In this document: positions 1 through 6,288 of the stretch, one piece after another | Layout of the letters: each line of letters begins with the position of its first letter | Position numbering within the stretch: the first letter of the stretch is position 1 | Source: Candidatus Rokuibacteriota bacterium | GTDB taxonomy: Bacteria > Methylomirabilota > Methylomirabilia > Rokubacteriales > CSP1-6 | Direction of reading: 5' to 3' | DNA: 10,261 bases | NCBI GenBank assembly: GCA_016201645.1 | Contig: JACQCL010000049.1 | Coordinates: 1-10,261, forward strand | Notes under the pieces: generated by a model | What the model was told of the DNA's origin: nothing | The model's input: only the letters and a program-made list of their open reading frames with translations | Databases searched by the model: none | Translations under genes and position numbers: made by a program

Positions 1-797
1 CCCGTGGTCATCCCGCCGTCGGTGACGATGGACACGTAGCGGCCGGTCTGCTTGTAGTAGAAATCGCGGGCGGCCGCCGAGTCCGTGGTCGCGGTGACCT
101 GGGGTACGCCCAGCCCGAGGACCTCGCGGCTCGTGCAGGCGGCGCCGGGGCCGACGCCGATCAGGAGGGCATCCACCCCGCACTGCATGAGTTCCAGGCA
201 GGCCTCGTAGGTCACACAGTTTCCCACGATGAGCGGGATCGAGAGGTTCTTCTTGAGCTTCGTGAAATCGAGCGGGGTATACTCGGTGGCGATGTGCCGG
301 GCGGTGGTCACCGTGGACTGCACGACGAAGATGTCAGCCCCGGCCTCCTCGGCGATCTTCGCGAAGCGCTGGGCACGCTGGGGGATGGAGGAGACCACGG
401 CGGGGCCTCCGCCCTTCTTGATCTCGCTGATCCGCTTGTGGATCAGCTCCTCCTTGATGGGTTCCCCGTAGATGGACTGGATGATCCGGGTGGCCTCGTC
501 GAGGCTGGCCGACACGATGCGCTCCAGCACCTCGTCGGGATCCTCGTAGCGGGTCTGGATGCCCTCCAGGTTCAGGACCGCCAGGCCGCCGAGCCGCCCC
601 ATCTCCACGGCCAGCCGCGGACCCACGACGCCATCCATGGCCGCGGCGATGATCGGGATCTCGAACCGCCGGCCGCAGAGCTCCCACGACACGTCCACCT
701 CGTTGGGGTTCACGGTCACCGCCCCCGGCACGAGAGCGATGTCGTCGAAGCCGTATGCGATCCTGGCCTTGCGCCCCCGACCGATCCACATGCCCAT
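1..797 (-). CDS. guaB3: GuaB3-family IMP dehydrogenase-related protein (3' end outside window)
   Basis: TIM-barrel enzyme of the IMP dehydrogenase/GMP reductase family, acting on purine nucleotides in the cytoplasm. About 265 residues are visible; the C-terminus lies beyond the left edge. The N-terminal IGRGRKARIAYGFDDIALVP (residues 5-24) and GGLAVLNLEGIQTRYEDP (about 70-87) are characteristic of GuaB3. The catalytic loop GVGPGAACTSR carries the nucleophilic cysteine at about residue 221, and DGGM at about 260-263 matches the IMP-phosphate-binding region. The CBS domain pair of ordinary GuaB is absent: barrel strands are joined by a short charged helical segment (about 85-130), as expected for GuaB3. 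The ATG at 797-795 has a strong GGAGGA upstream; a second in-frame ATG two codons later is less likely. From memory of the literature, a cyanobacterial GuaB3 acts as an IMP dehydrogenase while the actinobacterial role is unsettled, so the exact reaction here is uncertain. It follows coaX after 102 bp. Confidence 0.88.
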   Translation of the reverse strand, partial: MGMWIGRGRKARIAYGFDDIALVPGAVTVNPNEVDVSWELCGRRFEIPIIAAAMDGVVGPRLAVEMGRLGGLAVLNLEGIQTRYEDPDEVLERIVSASLDEATRIIQSIYGEPIKEELIHKRISEIKKGGGPAVVSSIPQRAQRFAKIAEEAGADIFVVQSTVTTARHIATEYTPLDFTKLKKNLSIPLIVGNCVTYEACLELMQCGVDALLIGVGPGAACTSREVLGLGVPQVTATTDSAAARDFYYKQTGRYVSIVTDGGMTT

Positions 798-806
798 GTT
801 CGCGGA

Positions 807-812
807 TCCTCC
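807..812 (-). promoter_or_regulatory. Ribosome binding site of guaB3
   Basis: GGAGGA on the minus strand, 9 bases before the ATG at 797. It supports this ATG as the guaB3 start. The rest of the 798-899 gap holds a purine-rich stretch just after the coaX stop and a TATAGT hexamer (plus-strand complement near 869-874) that could be a -10 box. No convincing -35 element lies at the right distance, so no promoter is called. No terminator with a U-tract follows coaX. Confidence 0.6.
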
Positions 813-899
813 ATCCCGGCCCTGGGCCCCGTATATGGGAACCCCGGCCAAGCGTCCTACTATATTTCGGGGTAGTGTACCGACCTCCCCCCTCCCCTG

Positions 900-1676
900 T
901 CAAGGACCGCTGGGGTGGGCCTGCTCCCAGACCAGCCGGAGCCCCTCCAGGGTGAGGTCTGGATTGACCTGCTGAATGGTCCGGGCGGCCTCCTGGATCA
1001 GGGGGGCCAGCCCGCCGGTGGCGATGACCTTGGGATCGCCGTCCATTTCGGCGCGAAGGCGTCCGACCAGACCGTCCACGAGGCTGGCGTAGCCGTAGAC
1101 GAGGCCGGACTGGATGTTCGTCACCGTGTTGCGCCCGATGGCTTCCTTCGGGCGCACGAACTCCACGCGGTAGAGGCGCGCCGCCTTTGAGATGAGCGCT
1201 TCCGCCGAGGCGGCGATGCCAGGGGCGATCGCCCCCCCGATGAACTCTCCGCGGGCGTTCACGCAGTCGAACGTCGTGGCGGTGCCGAAATCGATGACGA
1301 TGAGGGGGGGGCCGTAGAGCTCCACGGCGGCCACCGCGTTGACGATGCGGTCGGGCCCCACTTCCTGGGGGTTCTCGACCCGCAGGACCATCTTGACGTT
1401 GACGGCTGGCTCGACGCTGAACGGCCGGATCCCGAAATACTTCTCGCACATCCCCTCGAGCGTCTGCTGGGCCGGCGGCACGACATTGGAGATGGCGATG
1501 GCCTTGATCCGCCCCCGCTCGATTCCCTGGCTCGCCATAAGGCTCTGGATGAAGATGCCGTACTCGTCGGCGGTCTGCTCGCGCCGGCTCGCCAGGCGCC
1601 AGGAAACGGTGAGGCGGCGGCCATCGAAGACCCCGAGCCCTGTATTGGTGTTCCCCACGTCAATGACCAGGAGCAT
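900..1676 (-). CDS. coaX: Type III pantothenate kinase
   Basis: Phosphorylates pantothenate with ATP, the first step of coenzyme A synthesis, in the cytoplasm. The 258 residues match the usual CoaX length, and all family motifs of the ASKHA fold are present: DVGNTN at 6-11 (phosphate loop), GPDRIVNAVAA at 107-117 with the likely catalytic aspartate D109, IDFGTATTFD at 128-137, GGAIAPGI at 147-154 (pantothenate site), and ATGGLA at 219-224. The reading frame stays open upstream to about 1847, but that extension runs through the intergenic hairpins and into birA in the wrong frame. The ATG at 1676 is preferred because it has GAGG (1687-1684) seven bases upstream and gives the canonical N-terminus MLLVIDVGNT. 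birA lies just upstream; birA and coaX are neighbours, or even fused, in several bacteria. A nearby hairpin overlaps its ribosome binding site. Confidence 0.95.
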   Translation of the reverse strand: MLLVIDVGNTNTGLGVFDGRRLTVSWRLASRREQTADEYGIFIQSLMASQGIERGRIKAIAISNVVPPAQQTLEGMCEKYFGIRPFSVEPAVNVKMVLRVENPQEVGPDRIVNAVAAVELYGPPLIVIDFGTATTFDCVNARGEFIGGAIAPGIAASAEALISKAARLYRVEFVRPKEAIGRNTVTNIQSGLVYGYASLVDGLVGRLRAEMDGDPKVIATGGLAPLIQEAARTIQQVNPDLTLEGLRLVWEQAHPSGP

Positions 1677-1767
1677 CGTTATACCTCGGAGGGGGGCTCC
1701 GCCCCCCTTCCGAACCTCCCCCCTGAGGATTGCGCCGGCAAAGCCGGCGCTCGAAACCCCCCGTGCC
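1677..1767 (-). repeat. Palindrome-rich intergenic element (REP-like candidate)
   Basis: The whole 91-bp birA-coaX gap is made of hairpins and G/C runs. Hairpin A (1686-1713) has outer arms TCGGA/TTCCGA and inner arms GGGGGGC/GCCCCCC around a 3-base loop: 12 base pairs with one bulged base. Hairpin B (1732-1750) is GCGCCGGC-AAA-GCCGGCGC, a perfect 8-bp stem. Weaker CCTC/GAGG arms sit at 1715-1718 and 1725-1728, and a C6 run at about 1757-1762. Neither stem is followed by a U-tract on the minus strand, so a simple intrinsic terminator is unlikely. The layout resembles repetitive extragenic palindromic elements. Only one copy is seen in this window, so repetition in the genome is inferred. Confidence 0.5.
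1684..1687 (-). promoter_or_regulatory. coaX ribosome binding site, partly inside a hairpin
   Basis: GAGG seven bases before the coaX ATG at 1676. Its first two bases (1687-1686) are also the last two paired bases of the 12-bp hairpin at 1686-1713, so the folded RNA would cover part of the site. It decides the coaX start, since no comparable site precedes the longer in-frame alternatives. Confidence 0.5.
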
Positions 1768-2529
1768 TCATGTGTCTCCTCCCTGAGCGAGCCCGGCCAG
1801 CACCCGGACGGTCCCGCCAGAATCCGTCTGGACGATGAGCGCCCCATCCTCGGCGAGGTCCACGGCGATCCCCCTGATCCCTTCTTCGACGGTCACGCGC
1901 CGGCCGAGAGTCCGGGACCCCTGGCGCCACGCCTCCCGCACCGGCGCGAAGCCTTCAGCTCCCCAGCGGTGATACCAGCCTTCCAGGCGGAGGAGCAACG
2001 TCTTGAGCAGCTTCTCCCGGTCGAACTGGCGCCCGGTCTCCAGGGCCAGTGAAGTTGCCCGGGCCGCAAGGTCGTCGGGGAAACGGGTCTGGTTGACGTT
2101 GAAGCCGATGCCGAGAATGACGGTAGCGCTGCCGTCCCGCGACGTGAATGACTCGGCCAGGATGCCGGCGACCTTCCGGCCGTGGAGGAGCAGGTCGTTC
2201 GGCCAGTCCAGCGCCACGGGCAACCCTGATTCCTCCCGGACCGCTTCGGCCACCGCGGCCCCCGCCAGGAGCGAGATCTGCGGGAGCCGGGGAAAGGCGG
2301 CAGCGGGACGGAGAATGATCGAGATCAGAAGAGCGGCTCCCGGCTCATCCGTCCAGGGCCGTCCAAGGCGACCCCGGCCGCCGGTCTGATGCTCCGCCCA
2401 GACGACGGTTCCTTCCGGCGCGCCGGCGTCTGCCAGGGCACGGGCCACGTTCTGGGTCGAATCGACTTCGTCGATGCGCACCGCCGCCCGGCTGGCCCAC
2501 TCGCCCCGCACTGGGGCCGCCTGCGTCAT
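1768..2529 (-). CDS. birA: Biotin--[acetyl-CoA-carboxylase] ligase, monofunctional
   Basis: Activates biotin to biotinyl-5'-AMP and transfers it to a lysine of the biotin carrier protein of acetyl-CoA carboxylase and other biotin enzymes. The 253 residues comprise only the catalytic and C-terminal SH3-like domains; the N-terminal helix-turn-helix of E. coli BirA is missing, so it should not repress transcription. Visible motifs are GRGRLGRPW at 51-59 (adenylate-binding loop), WPND at 109-112, GRKVAGIL at 117-124 with the expected active-site lysine K119, and GIGFNVN at 140-146. The residue before WPND is aspartate (D108), where lysine is common. The frame is open further upstream inside valS, but the ATG at 2529 overlaps the valS TGA as ATGA, a typical coupled junction, and gives the expected length. 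Downstream, 91 bp of hairpin-rich DNA separates it from coaX. Confidence 0.93.
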   Translation of the reverse strand: MTQAAPVRGEWASRAAVRIDEVDSTQNVARALADAGAPEGTVVWAEHQTGGRGRLGRPWTDEPGAALLISIILRPAAAFPRLPQISLLAGAAVAEAVREESGLPVALDWPNDLLLHGRKVAGILAESFTSRDGSATVILGIGFNVNQTRFPDDLAARATSLALETGRQFDREKLLKTLLLRLEGWYHRWGAEGFAPVREAWRQGSRTLGRRVTVEEGIRGIAVDLAEDGALIVQTDSGGTVRVLAGLAQGGDT

Positions 2530-5153
2530 CGAGCGGACCCCAGACGCCCGAGGCTCACTCGAAGTTTCTCGCGGATGGTCCGCTGTTCGGTCAAGCGCCC
2601 CTTCTCCCGCTCCACGACGTCGCGCGGAGCCTTCGCCTTGAACTCCCGATTCCTGAGCTTGCCCTGGAGGAACGCGATCTGCTCCTCGACCTTCTTGATC
2701 TCCTTGGCGAGCCGCTGGCGCTCGGCTTCGAGGTCCACGAGGCCTTCCAGCGGGACGAAGCATTCGACCCCCTCAGCGATCGTCATGGCCGAGGCGGCGG
2801 GGCGCGCGGCGCGGGGGTCCACGGTCACGTCGCATCGGGCCAGGGCCTGGATCAGTGCGGCTTGGGCCTTTAAGAGCCGAGTCGCTCTCGGGGTCGCGGG
2901 CTTCAGCACCGCCCGAAGCGTCGTGGCCGGCGGGATCCGCATCTCCCCCCGGATATTCCTGATGGCGGTCACGAGCGCGATCACGACCGCCATGTCTCGC
3001 TCGGCGGAGCGATCAAGGTCCTTGCTCCGCGCCTTGGGAAACGGGGCGAGCATGATGGTCGGGCCCTGGTGGCGAAGCCGCTGCCAGATCTCCTCGCTGA
3101 TGAACGGCATGAAGGGGTGGAGGAGGCGGAGAGTCGCCTCCAGGACCTCCACCAGAGTTTTCTGCGTGCGCGTCCGGGCGAGAGGACTGTCGCTCCGGTA
3201 GAGGGTCAGCTTGGCGGCCTCCACGTACCAGTCGCAGAACTCGTGCCAGACGAACTGGTAGAGGGCTCCTGCCGCATCGTTGAAGCGATAGGCGGCGAGC
3301 GCCTTCCGGACCTTGCTCGTCGCGGTCGCGAGCCGGCTCAGGATCCACCGGTCGGCGAGCGCGGGCTCGCCGGCGCGGGCGACGGCGGGGTTGTAATCCT
3401 CCAGGTTCGACAGGACGAACCGGGCCGCGTTCCAGATCTTGTTGGCGAAATTCCGGTACGCCTCCACCCGGTCTTCGCCGAAGCGGATGTCCCGCCCCTG
3501 CCCGGCGAGCGCCGCGAGCGTGAAGCGGAGGGCGTCGGTGCCGTATGCGTCCATGAGGTCCAGGGGATCAATGATGTTCCCCTTGACCTTGGACATCTTC
3601 TGCCCCTCGAGGTCCCGGATGAGCGCGTGGAGATAGACGTCGTGAAACGGAACATCCCCCATGAACTTGAGCCCGAGCATCACCATCCGCGCGACCCAGA
3701 AGAAGAGGATATCGAAGCCGGTGACGAGGCAGGAGGTCGGGTAGAACCGCTCGAGCTCCGGCGTGCTCTTAGGCCACCCGAGCGTGGAGAAGGGCCAGAG
3801 CGCCGAGGAGAACCAGGTATCCAGCACATCGTCGTCCTGGCGCAGCGGGCCGCCGCACTCGGGGCACCGGACGAGGTCGGTCCGGGAGACGTGGACCGTG
3901 CCGTCCCGGTCGCAATACCAGGCCGGGATGCGGTGACCCCACCAGAGCTGCCGGGAGATCGGCCAGTCGCGGATGTTCTCCATCCAGTGGTAGTAGGTTT
4001 TGGTCCACCCCCGGGGGATGATCTTGATCTTTCCCGAGCGGACCGCCTTGATGGCGGGAGCGGCGAGGGGCTTTGTCCTCACGAACCACTGCGTGGAGAC
4101 CAGCGGTTCCACCACCGTCTTGCACCGGTAGCAGATCCCCACGCTGTGCTGGTAGGGCTCGATCTTCTCGATGAGGCCCAGGCGCTCCAGGTCCTCGACG
4201 ATCCGCCCGCGGCACTCGAAGCGGTCCAGGCCGGCGTACTGGCCGGCCCGCGCGTTCATCTTCCCGTCGAAGCCGATGACCTGCCGGACTTCGAGCCCGT
4301 GGCGCCTGCCGATCTCGAAGTCGGCGGGGTCGTGGGCCGGGGTCACTTTGACGACGCCGGTCCCGAACTTGGGGTCCACCGCCTGGTCGGCGACCACCTT
4401 CATCCGGATCGTCCCTTCCACGGAGGGGATCTCCAGGGTCTTGCCGAGGTACTTCGCGTAGCGGCGGTCCCGGGGGTGGACCGCGAGCGCGGTGTCGCCG
4501 AGCTTGGTCTCGGGGCGTACCGTGGCCAGCGTGAGCGGGCCGTACCTGATGTAGAAGAGCTGGGCGTCGCGCTCCTCGTGCTCGACCTCCAGGTCCGAGA
4601 GCACCGTCTGACAGCGCGTGCACCAGTTGACGATATAGTCGCCCCGGTAGAGCAGCCCCTCCTCCCAGAGCCTGACGAACACCTCCCTGACCGCTCTGGA
4701 GAGCCCGGGGTCCATCGTGAAGCGGAGGCGGTCCCAGTCGCAGGAGGCCCCCAGGCGCTGGAGCTGGCGGATGATCGTGCCGCCCGACTCCTCCTTCCAC
4801 TTCCAGGTCCGCGCGACGAACGCCTCGCGCCCCAGATCCTCCTTGCTCTTGCCCTCGGCGGCCAGCTGCCGTTCCACGACGTACTGGGTCGCGATCCCCG
4901 CGTGATCGGTGCCGGGAACCCAGAGCGCGTTCTCACCGTCCATCCGCTTCCAGCGGATCAGGATGTCCTGGATCGTGTTGTCGAGGGCGTGCCCCATGTG
5001 GAGCGAGCCCGTGATGTTGGGCGGCGGAATCACGATGCAGTAGGGCTTCTTCGGTGAGGCGGGATCGGCGCGGAAAAAGCCTGCCGCGAGCCACACACGG
5101 TACCAGCGCTCTTCGGCTTGCGTCGGGTCGTACCGATCGGCCATCCGGCTCAT
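2526..5153 (-). CDS. valS: Valyl-tRNA synthetase
   Basis: Class I aminoacyl-tRNA synthetase that charges tRNA-Val and edits misactivated threonine. Its 875 residues are in the normal range. The HIGH-type motif is HMGH at 52-55, inside PPPNITGSLHMGH. GTDHAGIATQ follows at 81-90, the CP1 editing domain at roughly 200-350 contains TPAHDPADFE (271-280), and WWGHRIPAWYC (404-414) and DDVLDTWFSSALWPFSTLGW (441-460) are typical of ValRS. The KMSKS loop reads KMSKV (519-523), a variant last residue. Cysteine pairs at 178/181, 342/345 and 430/433 suggest zinc-ribbon elements. The anticodon-binding helical domain covers about 595-740, and a charged coiled coil (about 805-870) forms the tRNA-binding arm. 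The ATG at 5153 forms an ATGA overlap with the preceding gene, which favours it over the ATG at 5144, although neither has a clear Shine-Dalgarno. Its own stop overlaps the birA start. Confidence 0.97.
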   Translation of the reverse strand: MSRMADRYDPTQAEERWYRVWLAAGFFRADPASPKKPYCIVIPPPNITGSLHMGHALDNTIQDILIRWKRMDGENALWVPGTDHAGIATQYVVERQLAAEGKSKEDLGREAFVARTWKWKEESGGTIIRQLQRLGASCDWDRLRFTMDPGLSRAVREVFVRLWEEGLLYRGDYIVNWCTRCQTVLSDLEVEHEERDAQLFYIRYGPLTLATVRPETKLGDTALAVHPRDRRYAKYLGKTLEIPSVEGTIRMKVVADQAVDPKFGTGVVKVTPAHDPADFEIGRRHGLEVRQVIGFDGKMNARAGQYAGLDRFECRGRIVEDLERLGLIEKIEPYQHSVGICYRCKTVVEPLVSTQWFVRTKPLAAPAIKAVRSGKIKIIPRGWTKTYYHWMENIRDWPISRQLWWGHRIPAWYCDRDGTVHVSRTDLVRCPECGGPLRQDDDVLDTWFSSALWPFSTLGWPKSTPELERFYPTSCLVTGFDILFFWVARMVMLGLKFMGDVPFHDVYLHALIRDLEGQKMSKVKGNIIDPLDLMDAYGTDALRFTLAALAGQGRDIRFGEDRVEAYRNFANKIWNAARFVLSNLEDYNPAVARAGEPALADRWILSRLATATSKVRKALAAYRFNDAAGALYQFVWHEFCDWYVEAAKLTLYRSDSPLARTRTQKTLVEVLEATLRLLHPFMPFISEEIWQRLRHQGPTIMLAPFPKARSKDLDRSAERDMAVVIALVTAIRNIRGEMRIPPATTLRAVLKPATPRATRLLKAQAALIQALARCDVTVDPRAARPAASAMTIAEGVECFVPLEGLVDLEAERQRLAKEIKKVEEQIAFLQGKLRNREFKAKAPRDVVEREKGRLTEQRTIREKLRVSLGRLGSAR

Positions 5154-6256
5154 TGGATTATTCTAGCAGAAACCGGCTCCACCGGGACGGCCGCCGCGAG
5201 GCGCCAGCCCTCGCGGGTGCGTCGGAAGACCAGCGTCCAGGGGTACCCACCCGCCCCTTCGCCGCGGGTGCCCGCCGGCTCGAAAGCCGCCACGGACACG
5301 GAGGTAGGCGAGGGCCCGTCGGCCTCGTCGCAGGCGGGATCCGCTTCGAGGCGGGCCGGGAGTTTGCCGCGCAGGGTGTCGCGGGAGACGAGCCCGGCCA
5401 GAGTCCGGGCGTCCTTCCCGTTGAGCGCCGCGAGGAATCTGGTGACGCCGGCGTGGAACTCCCGGTGCCAGCTGTTGTGCACCTGCCGCCGGACCAGGAC
5501 GAAGGTTTCCCGGGCGGCGACGTAGCGGTAGAGGTCTTCCTGCTCGGTCTGGCCCGCGCAGCCGGGCTTCCATCCCGGGTAACGCACCTCGTAGCGGAAG
5601 GAGACTTCCTCGGCACCGATCGAGAACCGGCTGACCTGAAGTCCCCCGTCGACCAGGGAATCGGTGGACCAGACCAGACGGACCGCCTCTCCCCGCCGCC
5701 GCCAGAGCTCGAGCCTCAGGCCCGTGTTCCCCCCGCTCGACTGGGGTCCGACCCAGGCCGCGAGGAACTGAGGATCGCCCGTCAGCGTGGTCGACATTGC
5801 CTGAAGAAGGGGAACGCTCTCCCGGTGAATCGCGGTGACCAACCGGGCGCCGTTGCCGTTCCGTCCGTAGATCCTGATGCTGTTCCCCGCTCCGGTGGGA
5901 GACAACTGGAACGCGCCGACGAGGAGATTGCTGCCGGGAAGGCTGAGAATCCTGAACGCCGCCCCTCCCCAGGCCTCGTTGAAGGCGTCGAGACGGTCCT
6001 GCAGGAACGCCTGGGAGGCGAAGAAGCTGCCGGTCGCGAGACTCTCGACAATCTCGTCGTCAAGAAGGGCGTACAGCTCAGAGAGCGCGTCGTCGGCGGG
6101 AGCGTGGCCGGAGAGCTCGGCGGCTCCGAGGCGAGACGCCGCGAGCTGGCGGAAGCGGTCCAACCGTTCCGCGGCGTCGCTCCCTGCCCCGGCCGTCGCC
6201 GTCCCGGTCCAGGTGAGCCCGGCGATCAGCAGACTCAAGACGGTTCGCCGATTCAC
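5150..6256 (-). CDS. Predicted secreted protein of unknown function
   Basis: I do not recognise this protein. With a GTG start at 6256 it has 368 residues and a classical Sec signal peptide: MNRR, then a hydrophobic stretch VLSLLIAGL, then an Ala-X-Ala site (ATA) with likely cleavage near residue 22/23. There is no lipobox cysteine and no later membrane segment, so the product is probably periplasmic or exported. Residues about 25-95 look helical. The middle (about 100-265) alternates short strands, with Trp/Tyr and Arg. The last 95 residues (about 267-360), ending WTLVFRRTREGWRLAAAVPV, resemble an NTF2-like or SnoaL-like module (weak inference). Only two cysteines (about 233 and 309) are seen, a possible disulfide. 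An in-frame TTG at 6271 is an alternative start; neither start has a good ribosome binding site. The stop overlaps the valS start as ATGA, so it probably heads the valS operon. Its 5' end faces lptFG across about 32 bp. Confidence 0.75.
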   Translation of the reverse strand: MNRRTVLSLLIAGLTWTGTATAGAGSDAAERLDRFRQLAASRLGAAELSGHAPADDALSELYALLDDEIVESLATGSFFASQAFLQDRLDAFNEAWGGAAFRILSLPGSNLLVGAFQLSPTGAGNSIRIYGRNGNGARLVTAIHRESVPLLQAMSTTLTGDPQFLAAWVGPQSSGGNTGLRLELWRRRGEAVRLVWSTDSLVDGGLQVSRFSIGAEEVSFRYEVRYPGWKPGCAGQTEQEDLYRYVAARETFVLVRRQVHNSWHREFHAGVTRFLAALNGKDARTLAGLVSRDTLRGKLPARLEADPACDEADGPSPTSVSVAAFEPAGTRGEGAGGYPWTLVFRRTREGWRLAAAVPVEPVSARIIQ

Positions 6257-6277
6257 GCGGCTATGGTACAACAGAAC

Positions 6278-6282
6278 AGAGG
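6278..6282 (+). promoter_or_regulatory. Ribosome binding site of the lptFG fusion gene
   Basis: AGAGG six bases before the GTG at 6289. It supports this GTG over the next in-frame GTG at 6298. The divergent gene starts only about 30 bp away, so any promoter for lptFG must lie within the first codons of the neighbour; no clear -35/-10 pair was recognised there. Confidence 0.5.
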
Positions 6283-6288
6283 CGTTCC

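Noticed and set aside
798..899. Purine riboswitch or attenuator in front of guaB3
   Set aside because: The gap is only 102 bp; no conserved riboswitch core, paired three-way junction or terminator with U-tract was recognised, only weak CCCCG/CGGGG arms about 21 bases apart.
334..1449. A 371-codon minus-strand frame crossing guaB3 and coaX
   Set aside because: It overlaps both real genes in the wrong frame, with Arg/Gly-rich low-complexity composition.
1732..1750. Intrinsic terminator after birA
   Set aside because: The perfect 8-bp stem is followed on the minus strand by CAATCCTC rather than a U-run, so Rho-independent termination is not supported.
1677..1847. N-terminal extension of coaX to an in-frame start at 1847
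   Set aside because: It would translate the hairpin element and the end of birA; the ATG at 1676 has a ribosome binding site and gives the canonical CoaX N-terminus.
2530..2763. N-terminal extension of birA to 2763, which could have been a DNA-binding domain
   Set aside because: The extension is Arg/Gly/Pro-rich read-through of valS in another frame, with no helix-turn-helix; the ATGA junction at 2526-2529 is the natural start.
3069..5057. A 662-codon open frame on the plus strand opposite valS
   Set aside because: It is antisense to a fully motif-supported valS, lacks any recognisable domain and is rich in Pro, Arg, Glu, Asp and Val, as expected from GC-rich antisense shadows.
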